A stretch of 63,006 bases of DNA, from positions 1 to 63,006 of the forward strand of contig CAAFUS010000007.1 of NCBI GenBank assembly GCA_900766265.1, in the 5' to 3' direction. Under the pieces are notes generated by a model. The model had not been told where the DNA came from, searched no databases, and saw nothing but the letters and a program-made list of their open reading frames with translations. Positions within the stretch are counted from its first letter, which is position 1; every line of letters begins with the position of its first letter. Positions 44,626 through 52,865 of this stretch are shown here, one piece after another. Position numbers and translations under genes: made by a program. Origin of the DNA: Pseudomonadaceae bacterium. GTDB taxonomy: Bacteria; Pseudomonadota; Gammaproteobacteria; Pseudomonadales; Pseudomonadaceae.

Positions 44626-44650
44626 TGTACATTATCCTGCTTTCCGTACA
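44626..44650 (+). promoter_or_regulatory. Second TGTACA-type operator candidate, facing hemH
   Basis: TGTACA (44626-44631) and CGTACA (44645-44650) are direct repeats spaced by 13 bases, one more than the recalled PplR box spacing. The first element overlaps a -10-like TACATTAT. It lies upstream of the epimerase remnant and hemH. Confidence 0.45.
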
Positions 44651-44691
44651 GATAAGCGCTCCTGATGGGTTGCGCCCCGCCCCACGAGCGG

Positions 44692-44825
44692 GTGTCCACG
44701 GCCATACTGCTGACCGGAGTTACCGGCCCGTTGCGATGCGGCTGCGACGTCCCGCCGTCTTCGCAGTGCCAGCGTTTGCCCCCAAGCTGGACGAGGCGCT
44801 GGCAGAACTGCTGCGGTGGGGCAAC
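44692..44825 (+). pseudogene. Deleted remnant of a TIGR01777-type NAD-dependent epimerase
   Basis: STAILLTGVTG (near 44695) resembles the N-terminal ILLTGxTG nucleotide-binding start of the TIGR01777 epimerase family. In another frame RLRRPAVFAVPAFAPKL and then LDEALAELLRW follow; these resemble the late RRPAxxPVPAFALKL segment and the very C-terminus (LxEALAxLL) of the same family. About 250 internal residues are missing. A gene of this family is next to hemH in other pseudomonads as I recall it. The remnant is short, so the call is tentative. Confidence 0.5.
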
Positions 44826-44869
44826 CGGCGCCCGGCGCCTTATATTCGACGACAAGGATCATTCCATTC

Positions 44870-45895
44870 ATGGCAACGCAGGCGTTATTGCTGGTCAACC
44901 TAGGGTCTCCGGCGTCCACCGAGGTGGCCGATGTGCGGCGCTACCTGGACCAGTTTCTGATGGACCCCTATGTGGTCGACCTGCCCTGGCCGCTGCGTAG
45001 GCTGCTGGTCTCGCTGATCCTGGTCAGACGCCCGGCCCAGTCGGCCCATGCCTACGCCTCGATCTGGTGGCCCGAAGGTTCGCCGCTGATCGCGCTGAGC
45101 CGGCAGTTGCAGGAAGCGGTGACGCCTCACTGGACTCAGGGGCCGGTGGAGCTGGCGATGCGCTATGGCGAGCCGTCGATCGAGCGGACGCTGCTGCGCC
45201 TGGCCGGGCAGGGGATTAGCCGGGTGACCTTCGCCCCGCTGTATCCGCAGTTCGCCGACAGTACCACCACGACGGCGATCCAAGAGGCTCGGCGGGTCAT
45301 CGCCGCGCACCGGTTGGACCTGCAGCTGTCGGTCCTGCAGCCGTTCTACGATGAGCCCGAATACCTCGATGCGCTGGTCGCCAGCGCCAGGCCCTATCTG
45401 GAGGAGGGGTTCGATCACCTGCTGCTGAGCTTTCACGGCTTGCCCGAGCGCCATCTGCACAAGCGCGACCCGAGCGGCGATCACTGCCTCAAGGGCGCCG
45501 ACTGCTGCCAGCAGGCCGAAGGTGACGTGCTTGCCACCTGCTACCGCGCCCAGTGTTTCCGGTCCGCCGAGGGGTTCGCCGAGCGGGCGGGACTACAGCC
45601 GCATCAGTGGTCGATGGCATTCCAGTCACGCCTGGGCCGGGCCAAGTGGATCGAGCCCTACACCGACGCGCGGCTGGACGCGCTGGCGCAGCAGGGCGTG
45701 CGCAAGCTGCTGGTGATGTGTCCCGCGTTCGTTGCCGATTGCATCGAGACACTGGAGGAAATCGGTCAGCGCGGTCGGGAACAGTTCATCGCTGCCGGTG
45801 GGGAGGATCTGCAGCTGGTGCCCTGCCTGAACGGCCATCCCGACTGGGTCCGAGCACTGGTGACGCTGTGTTGTCGGGCCCCCGTGCAGTTGTGA
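44870..45895 (+). CDS. hemH: Ferrochelatase
   Basis: A 341-residue enzyme inserting Fe2+ into protoporphyrin IX, the last step of haem synthesis. It begins MATQALLLVNLGSPASTEVA. The active-site histidine lies in LLSFHGLPERHLHKRDP, and VMCPAFVADCIETLEEIG is the conserved C-terminal signature with the catalytic glutamate. The ribosome site AAGGA is about 11 bases upstream. It lies between a TGTACA-type operator and a MerR-type regulator gene on the same strand. Light-linked control is plausible because free protoporphyrin is phototoxic. Confidence 0.95.
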   Translation: MATQALLLVNLGSPASTEVADVRRYLDQFLMDPYVVDLPWPLRRLLVSLILVRRPAQSAHAYASIWWPEGSPLIALSRQLQEAVTPHWTQGPVELAMRYGEPSIERTLLRLAGQGISRVTFAPLYPQFADSTTTTAIQEARRVIAAHRLDLQLSVLQPFYDEPEYLDALVASARPYLEEGFDHLLLSFHGLPERHLHKRDPSGDHCLKGADCCQQAEGDVLATCYRAQCFRSAEGFAERAGLQPHQWSMAFQSRLGRAKWIEPYTDARLDALAQQGVRKLLVMCPAFVADCIETLEEIGQRGREQFIAAGGEDLQLVPCLNGHPDWVRALVTLCCRAPVQL

Positions 45896-46011
45896 CCCAT
45901 CGGCGCTCGCGGCCGAGGGACGGGCGGTCGTTCTGCCTGTCCGGGTGCGAACGGCGGCCGGTAACCTTGCGTTACAATCGACCGCTTTCGAATGCGTGGG
46001 CTTGAGCTGCC

Positions 46012-46968
46012 ATGACCGATTTCGCCGGTAACCCTTCACCCGTTTCGGCAGGGCTCAGACAGGAGGAGCTGTTCCCCATCCGCGAGGTGTCGCGGGTAAC
46101 GGGAGTCAACCCGGTCACCCTGCGGGCCTGGGAGCGGCGCTATGGGCTGATCCAGCCGACGCGGACCGAAAGCGGGCACCGGCTCTATTCCCAGGCTGAC
46201 ATTGAGACGGTGCAGCGCGTCCTGGCGTGGATCGAGCGCGGCGTCTCGGTGAGCAAGGTCGGCAAGATCCTGGCGCGCGGGCAGGGCACTGCCTCGACGC
46301 AGCGGCAGGCGCGTCCCGACGAGGCTGTCAGCGGCGAGTGGGCCGAATGGCAGGCGCAGCTGGCCCGCGCCGTCGCCGGCTTCGACGAGATGCGGCTCGA
46401 GCAGGTCTACGGCCAGGTATTTTCGACCTATCCCGCATCGGTGGCCTTCGAGCAGATTCTGATGCCGGTCTGGCAGGGGGGGCTGCAGCGACCGGGTGAT
46501 TTCGGACGGGCCAGCGAGTGGCTGTTCCTCGATGCGTTCCTGCGCGCGCGGGTGCTGCAGCGGCTTCAGCTGGCACGCAGCCAGGGGCCGCAGCGGGTGT
46601 TGCTGGCCGCGATTCCCGGGCAGTGCCGCGAGCTGGAGCTGCTGGTTGCCGGCCTGCTTCTTTCAGGTGGGGAGGTAGCCGTCAGCGTGCTGGCCCTCGG
46701 GCAGCCGCTCGAAGAACTGCCCCTGGTTTGTGAAAAGATGCAGCCGCAGGTGCTGGTGCTGTTTTCCAACCACCTGCTGGGCAACGAGTCGCTTCGCCGG
46801 CTGAACCGGCTGGCGCTGGGGCTCAGCTGTCCGCTGGCGATCGCCGGCGAAGCCGCGGAACTCGTCGAACAGGGCCTCGATGGCAGTCCGATCGCCCGCC
46901 TGGGCCAGTCCGGTCGGTTGATGCAGCGGCGCCTGCAGCAGTTCCTCTGCGGCCATCTGGATACCTGA
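46012..46968 (+). CDS. MerR-family regulator of the LitR/PplR (light-response) type
   Basis: A 318-residue regulator. The MerR winged helix (LFPIREVSRVTGVNPVTLRA followed by WERRYGLIQPTRTESGHRLY) lies in residues 20-60. A long C-terminal region from about 100 has the layout of a B12-binding module as in LitR/CarH. At the place where B12 binders have a D/ExHxxG motif this protein reads PGQCREL, so base-off cobalamin binding is not expected. That is the pattern of the class III LitR (PplR) proteins of pseudomonads, which take the light signal from a short LOV protein instead. Such a protein is encoded 3 bases away, convergently. Confidence 0.8.
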   Translation: MTDFAGNPSPVSAGLRQEELFPIREVSRVTGVNPVTLRAWERRYGLIQPTRTESGHRLYSQADIETVQRVLAWIERGVSVSKVGKILARGQGTASTQRQARPDEAVSGEWAEWQAQLARAVAGFDEMRLEQVYGQVFSTYPASVAFEQILMPVWQGGLQRPGDFGRASEWLFLDAFLRARVLQRLQLARSQGPQRVLLAAIPGQCRELELLVAGLLLSGGEVAVSVLALGQPLEELPLVCEKMQPQVLVLFSNHLLGNESLRRLNRLALGLSCPLAIAGEAAELVEQGLDGSPIARLGQSGRLMQRRLQQFLCGHLDT

Positions 46969-46971
46969 GGT

Positions 46972-47418
46972 TCAGCCTTTGGCGGCGAGGGCTTCCTTGA
47001 GCCGCGCCACTTCCGCCTCGAGTTCACGCACCCGTTCGAGCGCGTCCATGTGCGCGCTGACGTCTTTCTGGATGCCGATGAAGTAGGTCAGCTGGTCGGC
47101 CTCGTTGAATGCAGGGGTGATCGAGAGTTCGTTCCAGAAGCAGGAGCCATCCTTGCGGTAGTTTCGCAGCACCTGCCGGCACGGCTGGCGGGTACGCAAC
47201 GCCTCGCGGATCGCCGCCAGGCCGACCTGGGCGCGGTCGCCCGCCTGAAGGAAGCGGCAATCCTGGTAGAGGATGTCGTTGGCGTCATAACCGGTCAGAC
47301 GTTCGAAGGCCGGATTGGCATAGATGAGGATGTTGTCGTCGCCCTCTTGTTCGGCTACGACGATGCCGTCATTGGAGGCATCGATCACCAGCTGCAGCAA
47401 TTTGGCGTTGATCATCAT
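46972..47418 (-). CDS. Short LOV blue-light photoreceptor
   Basis: A 148-residue protein that is almost entirely one LOV (PAS) domain. YQDCRFLQAGDR holds Cys54, which forms the photoadduct with FMN; Asp replaces the usual Asn of NCRFLQ, as in Pseudomonas putida SB1-LOV. NYRKDGSCFWNELSITP supplies the flavin-binding Asn86 and Asn96, and Gln117 in YFIGIQKDVS is the signalling glutamine. A short C-terminal coiled helix (LERVRELEAEVARLKEALAA) has no effector domain, so it must act through a partner. The convergent LitR/PplR-like gene is the obvious candidate. Confidence 0.93.
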   Translation of the reverse strand: MMINAKLLQLVIDASNDGIVVAEQEGDDNILIYANPAFERLTGYDANDILYQDCRFLQAGDRAQVGLAAIREALRTRQPCRQVLRNYRKDGSCFWNELSITPAFNEADQLTYFIGIQKDVSAHMDALERVRELEAEVARLKEALAAKG

Positions 47419-47480
47419 CAGGTTCCGAAAGGCAGGTCCGGCATTCTAGAACATCCGCGGTGACCGCCGGCGGTGCGCCC

Positions 47481-49814
47481 TCAGGCCGCAGGCGAGCGCT
47501 GCACCGGGATCTCGGGCCACTGGCGGCTCGGCTCCAGCACGATGGCGATGGCCTTGGAGGTCGGCGTATGGCTGTCTTCCCCGATGCTTTGCAGCGGCAC
47601 CAGCGGGTTGGTTTCCGGGTAGTACGCGGCGGCCTGTCCGGCCGGCGTGTCGTAGGCCAGCAGGGTGAATCCCTCCACGCGGCGTTCGAGGCCGTCATCC
47701 CACAGCGAGACCAGGTCGACCTGTTGCCCGGCCGCCAGACCCAGGCGGGCAATGTCCTGCGGGTTGACAAAGACCACCCGGCGCATGCCGCGCACGCCGC
47801 GGTAGCGGTCTTCGAGCCCATAGAGCGTGGTGTTGTACTGATCGTGGGAACGCAGCGTCTGTAGGGTGAGGTCCGGCATGCGGCCGCTGCGGCGAACCTG
47901 CGCAGGCATCAGATCCGGTGGCAGGGCGCAGGCCGAAAAGCACGCGCGCCCGCTCGGGGTGGCCCAGCGGCGCTCGGCGGCACTGTTGCCCAGATAGAAG
48001 CCGCCGGGCTGGCCCAGGCGTTCATTGAAGTCGGCGAACCCCGGGAGGGTGGCGGCAATCAGGTTGCGGATACGCGCATAGTCCTCGACCAGGTGCAGCC
48101 AATCGACGGGATGCTTACCGAGAGTCGCCGCGGCGATGCCGGCGATGATGGCCGGCTCCGAACGCATCTGCGGCGACAGCGGTTCCAGCTGGCCGAAGGA
48201 GGCGTGCACCATGCTGAACGAGTCCTCGACCGTGACCGCCTGCGCGCCGCAGACCTGGCGGTCGATGTCGGTGCGGCCCAGGCAGGGCAGGATCAACGCT
48301 TCCCGGCCGCAGAGTAGGTGGCTGCGGTTGAGCTTGGTACTGATCTGCACCGTGAGGTCGCAGCGTGTCAGGGCCTGATGGGTCAGCTGCGAATCCGGTG
48401 TCGCCTGGGCGAAGTTGCCGCCCAGACCGATGAACACGCGGGCATCGCCCCTGTGCATGGCCGCGATGGCCTCGACGGTGTTGTGACCCTGCCGGCGCGG
48501 CACGGCGAAGCCGAAGTGGCGCTCCAGCGCGTCGAGCAGTGCCGCCGGGGGACGCTCGTTGATGCCCATGGTGCGGTCGCCCTGTACGTTGCTGTGGCCA
48601 CGCACCGGGCAGGCGCCGGCGCCCGGCTTGCCGATGTTGCCGCGTAGCAGCAGGAGGTTGGCGATCTCGCGTATGGTCGCGACTGAATGATGGTGCTGGG
48701 TGATGCCCATCGCCCAGCAGATGATGCTGCGTTCGGCGCGGCGGTAATGCAGCGCCGCCTGCTCGATCTCGCCCAGGGTGAGCCCCGACTGCGCCTCGAT
48801 CAGCGCCCAGGGCGTGTCGTCCACTTCGGCGAGATAGGCCTGCAACCCTTCGGTGTGCTCGGCGATGAAAGCCTGGTCGAAGACTGTCCCGGGGGCTTCT
48901 CGCTCCCATTGCAGGAGGAACTTTGCCATGCCGCGCAGCGCCGCCATGTCGCCGCCCAGGCGCGGGCGGAAATAGGCGCTGGTGACCGGCGCGTCCCGGT
49001 TGCCGAGCATCTCCAGCGGCTTTTGTGGATGCTGGAATCGCTCCAGGCCGCGTTCGCGCAAGGGATTGAAGCAGACCACCTGGGCGCCGCGGGCTACGGC
49101 CTCGCGCAACGGTTCGAGCATCCGTGGGTGATTGGTCCCGGGGTTCTGCCCGAGCACGAAGATCGCATCGGCGTGTTCGAAATCCCCGAAGGTCACCGTG
49201 CCCTTTCCGACCCCGATGCTCTGGCCGAGGGCGACGCCGCTGGCTTCGTGGCACATGTTCGAGCAGTCGGGGAAATTGTTGGTACCGAAGGCGCGGCCGA
49301 ACAGCTGATAGAGGAAGGCCGCCTCGTTGCTGGCACGGCCGGAGGTATAGAACTCGGCCTGATCCGGGCTCTCGAGGGCCTTGAGATGGCGTGCGATCAG
49401 GGCGAAGGCCTCGTCCCAGCCGATCGGCAGGTAGCGGTCGCTGTCGCGGTCGTAGCGCATCGGTTCGGTCAGGCGACCCTGGTATTCGAGCCAGTAATCG
49501 CTCTGGGCGGCGAGCTGGCTGACGCTGTAGCGCTCGAAGAAGGCGGCGTTGACCCGGCGCCGGGTCGCCTCCCAGTTCACCGCCTTGGCGCCGTTCTCGC
49601 AGAATTTCACCACATGCCCTTCAGGCGACTCGCCCCAGGCACAGCCCGGGCAGTCGAAGCCGCCGTTCTGGTTGGTCTTGAGCAAGGTGCGAATGTTCTT
49701 CAGCGCGTTGTCGCTGCCGAGCCAGGCGCGGGTGACGCTGCGCAGGGCACCCCAGCCGCCGGCGGCGCCGGGGTAAGGACGGTAGCGGGCTTCTGATCGG
49801 GGAGGGAGGGGCAT
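47481..49814 (-). CDS. FdhF/YdeP-type molybdopterin oxidoreductase
   Basis: A 777-residue member of the formate dehydrogenase-like (YdeP) group. It starts at 49814 (MPLPPRSEARYRPYPG), with GAGG about 9 bases upstream. GGFDCPGCAWGES near 50-62 is the cysteine-bearing N-terminal site. CSNMCHEASGVALGQSIGVG, GHSNVQGDRTMGINERP and the C-terminal molybdopterin-dinucleotide-binding domain (RSHDQYNTTLYGLEDRYRGV) are typical. The family has been linked to acid stress in E. coli, but its substrate is not firmly known. A LysR regulator lies upstream on the same strand, and the LOV gene lies 62 bases downstream. Confidence 0.88.
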   Translation of the reverse strand: MPLPPRSEARYRPYPGAAGGWGALRSVTRAWLGSDNALKNIRTLLKTNQNGGFDCPGCAWGESPEGHVVKFCENGAKAVNWEATRRRVNAAFFERYSVSQLAAQSDYWLEYQGRLTEPMRYDRDSDRYLPIGWDEAFALIARHLKALESPDQAEFYTSGRASNEAAFLYQLFGRAFGTNNFPDCSNMCHEASGVALGQSIGVGKGTVTFGDFEHADAIFVLGQNPGTNHPRMLEPLREAVARGAQVVCFNPLRERGLERFQHPQKPLEMLGNRDAPVTSAYFRPRLGGDMAALRGMAKFLLQWEREAPGTVFDQAFIAEHTEGLQAYLAEVDDTPWALIEAQSGLTLGEIEQAALHYRRAERSIICWAMGITQHHHSVATIREIANLLLLRGNIGKPGAGACPVRGHSNVQGDRTMGINERPPAALLDALERHFGFAVPRRQGHNTVEAIAAMHRGDARVFIGLGGNFAQATPDSQLTHQALTRCDLTVQISTKLNRSHLLCGREALILPCLGRTDIDRQVCGAQAVTVEDSFSMVHASFGQLEPLSPQMRSEPAIIAGIAAATLGKHPVDWLHLVEDYARIRNLIAATLPGFADFNERLGQPGGFYLGNSAAERRWATPSGRACFSACALPPDLMPAQVRRSGRMPDLTLQTLRSHDQYNTTLYGLEDRYRGVRGMRRVVFVNPQDIARLGLAAGQQVDLVSLWDDGLERRVEGFTLLAYDTPAGQAAAYYPETNPLVPLQSIGEDSHTPTSKAIAIVLEPSRQWPEIPVQRSPAA

Positions 49815-49928
49815 GGATGATGACCTCGGCTGCACGCAGGGGTGGGCCGCGCTGGCGTTGAGGCGACCTCGATGCCTTCAGCCTAGGGCGCCGTTGCGGC
49901 GTGCGTCCAATCGCCAGTACCGATGTGC

Positions 49929-49947
49929 TGATCGATAGGCTCGATCA
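49929..49947 (-). promoter_or_regulatory. LysR-type operator candidate overlapping the regulator's stop codon
   Basis: TGATCGA-TAGGC-TCGATCA is a perfect 7-bp inverted repeat. It contains ATC-N9-GAT with T-N11-A symmetry, the classical LysR-type box. It lies 115-133 bases upstream of the oxidoreductase start and includes the TGA stop of the LysR gene. Confidence 0.6.
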
Positions 49948-50889
49948 ACGGCCTGGGTTTGATCGGCCTGGAGACTGGGCCTGAAGCAGTGCGCCGGCCT
50001 CGGTAAAACAAGCTTCGGCCAGCGCCGAGCGGGGCGCTGCGCGCCTCAGGATCAGCCCCAGCGGGGCCAAGGTGCAGGCGTCGGCGATGGGGGTGAGGGT
50101 CAGGTGTTCGGCCAGTACGTCGAGGCCGCTATCGAGCGGCATGATCGAACAGCAGAGTCCGAGGCTGACCGCCTGCAGCAGGTGATGGACCGCGTCGGTC
50201 TGAAGGCGTGGCTGCAACGCCAGCCCGCGGCTGCGCAGCGCATGGTCGATGGACTGGCGAAAATGCATGCCGCTGGTAAGCAGGCCGAGCGGCAGGTCGG
50301 CGAGCTGCTCCCAGGTCAGCGATCCGTCGGCGAAGCTGAAGTGGCGGCGGTCATGCAGCAGCCCCATGCGCGCATGGCCCAGCGGCAGTGCGCTGAAGTG
50401 CGCTGGGTCGAGGCGGTCCAGGTAGGACAGTCCGAGGTCCAGCGCGTTGCGTGTCAGGCGTTCGAGGATCTCCTCGCTGCTCAGCGCGACGAGCTGGAAG
50501 CGCAGCTCCGGATGCACCTCGGCGAACTGCTGCACCAGGCGCAGCGGATCGAATCCGGCGAGCGGCACCACGCCCAGGCGCAAGGTACCTACCAGTTGTC
50601 CGCGACAGGCCGCCGCCTCGGCGAGCAGCCCCTCCTGCGCGGCGAGCAGCGTGCGCGCCCAGGCCAGGATGCGCTCGCCCTCGGCGGTGAACCCCTCGAA
50701 GCGCTGGCCGCGTCGTACCAGCTGCAGGCCCAGCTCCTCTTCCAGGCTGCGCAGCCGCATCGACAGGGTCGGCTGGGTGACGTGGCAGCGCTGGGCCGCC
50801 TCGCGGAAGTGACGGGTTTCGTCGAGGGCGATGAGGAACCGCAGTTGCTTGATGTCCATCGGTGCGCTGGCCGCTGCTGTGTCGTTCAT
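49945..50889 (-). CDS. LysR-family transcriptional regulator
   Basis: A 314-residue regulator. The winged helix is MDIKQLRFLIALDETRHFRE followed by AAQRCHVTQPTLSMRLRSLE, and the effector-binding domain begins near 100 (GTLRLGVVPLAGFDP). The start at 50889 (MNDTAAASAP) is tentative; the ATG at 50859 (MDIKQLR) is an alternative and neither has a strong ribosome site. It precedes the YdeP-type oxidoreductase by 130 bases on the same strand and most likely controls it. CynR-like regulators next to YdeP/FdhF genes are common. Confidence 0.85.
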   Translation of the reverse strand: MNDTAAASAPMDIKQLRFLIALDETRHFREAAQRCHVTQPTLSMRLRSLEEELGLQLVRRGQRFEGFTAEGERILAWARTLLAAQEGLLAEAAACRGQLVGTLRLGVVPLAGFDPLRLVQQFAEVHPELRFQLVALSSEEILERLTRNALDLGLSYLDRLDPAHFSALPLGHARMGLLHDRRHFSFADGSLTWEQLADLPLGLLTSGMHFRQSIDHALRSRGLALQPRLQTDAVHHLLQAVSLGLCCSIMPLDSGLDVLAEHLTLTPIADACTLAPLGLILRRAAPRSALAEACFTEAGALLQAQSPGRSNPGR

Positions 50890-51311
50890 CAGCCTACTGC
50901 GAATGGTCGCGATGCGCCTGCCCGGGGCTCTGCTGTCGGTGCCGGTGGCTTGTCGGCGGGACTGTCGGATGCCGGTTTGCCGGCGTCCGGAAGGCCCGGC
51001 TGACAACACCTGCAGCCTTGTCCGGAGAGAGGCCGAACTTATGTAAAAATTTTTCATCGAACGGGGGGTTACCCCCGCTGTCAGCGGTCATCCGACTGGA
51101 TAAGATACGCCCCGCTGACTACGGACCAGGGCCGGTCTCGAGACCCGCTACTCGGTCGATCCGCTGGTTGTAATGAGCCCGGCGGCAACAAGAACAAATC
51201 GTTTATTCGTATCGATGCTGTCTGGCCAGCCTGGCCTTATCCCGGGGGCCAGTCGAGCGACGAATTCCTGTGCGAACTAAGGGGCAAGATGTGTTAGTGA
51301 AAAGGTTGTCG
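50890..51311. other. Divergent intergenic region before opgG
   Basis: No gene is supported. A hairpin CGGGGG/CCCCCG lies around 51061-51076, beside an AT-rich AAAAATTTTT palindrome near 51045-51056. The promoters of the LysR gene and of opgG must be here. Nothing else recognisable was found. Confidence 0.4.
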
Positions 51312-52865
51312 ATGTCAGCAAAACCGCGCAACAGGATGGCCGTCTGGCTGTTGTCCTGCCTGTTGACCAGCGTGGCGACCAGCGCCTGGGCGTTCAGCCT
51401 GGATGACGTCGCGGTAAAGGCGAAGGAACTTGCCGGTCGTCCCTACGCGGCGCCGCAGAGCAATCTGCCCGCCGTGTTCCGAGAGATGAAATTCGCCGAT
51501 TATCAGCAGATCCGCTTCCGCACTGAAAAAGGCCGCTGGGCCGACGAAAAAACCCCCTTCCAGCTGTTCTTCTATCACCAGGGCATGCATTTCGACGTGC
51601 CGGTGAAGATCCATGAGATCACCGCCACGGGCGTCAAGGAGATCGACTACTCGCCGGATTACTTCGATTTCGGCAGCCTGCAGCTCGATCCCGCTTCGCT
51701 CGAACACCTGGGCTTTGCCGGCTTCAAGGTCATGTATCCGCTCAACGCCTCTGACAAGCGCGACGACGAGCTGATGACCCTGCTGGGTGCGAGCTACTTC
51801 CGCGTGATCGGCAAGGGACAGGTCTATGGCCTATCGGCACGGGGGCTCGCGATCGACACCGCCCTGCCGTCGGGTGAGGAGTTTCCGCGCTTCAGCGAAT
51901 TCTGGGTCGAACATCCAGCGCCGGATCGCCGCAATCTGGTGATCTACGCCCTGCTGGACTCGCCGCGTGCCACCGGCGCCTATCGCATGGTCGTCACGCC
52001 CGGCAAGGACAGCACGCTTGACGTGCAGGCCAAGGTCTTTCTGCGCGAGAACGTCGCTAAGCTCGGTATTGCCCCATTGACCAGCATGTACCTGTTCGGC
52101 CCGAACCAGCCGAGCGGTCAGCCGAACTTCCGCCCCGCGATCCACGATTCCAACGGCCTGGCCATTCACGCCGGTAACGACGAGCGCATCTGGCGCCCGC
52201 TGAACAACCCCAGGCGTCTGGCGGTGAGCACCTTCGCGGTGGAGAACCCGCGCGGATTCGGCCTGATGCAGCGCGGCCACGAGTTCAGCCAGTACGAAGA
52301 CCTCGACGACCGCTACGACCTGCGCCCGAGCGGCTGGGTGGAAACCCGCGGCGATTGGGGCAAGGGCCGGGTCGAGCTGGTGGAGATCCCGACACCGGAC
52401 GAGACCAACGACAATATCGTCGCCTTCTGGACGCCCGATGAACTGCCTGAGCAGGGCCAGCCGCTGGAGCTGGCCTATCGACTGCACTTCACCATGGACG
52501 AGCCGGCGTTGCACGATCCGCAGCTGGCCTGGGTCAAGCAGACGCGTCTGTCTGTGGGCGACGTCAAGCAGCCGAACCTGATCCGCCAGCCTGACGGCAC
52601 CACGGCCTACATCGTCGATTTCGAAGGACCGGTGCTGGCGAACCTGCCGGCCGACACGCCGATGACCGCTCAGGTCAGCGTCAACCCCAACGGCGAGCTG
52701 GTGGAGAACAGCGTCCGCTACAACCCGGTCACCGAGGGCTGGCGCCTGACCCTGCGCCTGAGGGTCAAGGATCCGGCGCAACCGGTCGAACTCCGCGCCG
52801 CGCTCGTGCAGGACGACAAGCCGCTGTCGGAAACCTGGAGCTACCAGATACCCGTCCATGACTAG
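51312..52865 (+). CDS. opgG: Glucan biosynthesis protein G (osmoregulated periplasmic glucans)
   Basis: A 517-residue periplasmic protein needed for beta-1,6 branching or release of osmoregulated periplasmic glucans. The start at 51312 (MSAKPRNRMAVWLLSCLLTS) follows AAAAGG and gives a signal peptide ending near AWA-FSLDD; a GTG/TTG start a few codons upstream is possible. FREMKFADYQQIRFRTEKGR, GASYFRVIGKGQVYGLSARG and DGLAIHAGNDERIWRPLNNP-like blocks are diagnostic of MdoG/OpgG. It overlaps opgH by 8 bases. Confidence 0.95.
   Translation: MSAKPRNRMAVWLLSCLLTSVATSAWAFSLDDVAVKAKELAGRPYAAPQSNLPAVFREMKFADYQQIRFRTEKGRWADEKTPFQLFFYHQGMHFDVPVKIHEITATGVKEIDYSPDYFDFGSLQLDPASLEHLGFAGFKVMYPLNASDKRDDELMTLLGASYFRVIGKGQVYGLSARGLAIDTALPSGEEFPRFSEFWVEHPAPDRRNLVIYALLDSPRATGAYRMVVTPGKDSTLDVQAKVFLRENVAKLGIAPLTSMYLFGPNQPSGQPNFRPAIHDSNGLAIHAGNDERIWRPLNNPRRLAVSTFAVENPRGFGLMQRGHEFSQYEDLDDRYDLRPSGWVETRGDWGKGRVELVEIPTPDETNDNIVAFWTPDELPEQGQPLELAYRLHFTMDEPALHDPQLAWVKQTRLSVGDVKQPNLIRQPDGTTAYIVDFEGPVLANLPADTPMTAQVSVNPNGELVENSVRYNPVTEGWRLTLRLRVKDPAQPVELRAALVQDDKPLSETWSYQIPVHD

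Larger units (their letters stand above)
44397..44869. other. Divergent control region between DUF523-DUF1722 and hemH
   Basis: This 473-base stretch carries no intact gene. It holds two TGTACA-type operator candidates, one for each direction, and a decayed epimerase remnant directly before hemH. It looks like the promoter region of a light-responsive divergon from which a gene has been lost. Confidence 0.5.

Noticed and set aside
44499..44855. 118-codon minus-strand frame between DUF523-DUF1722 and hemH
   Set aside because: No motif or ribosome site; the opposite strand carries the epimerase-like remnant and an operator candidate.
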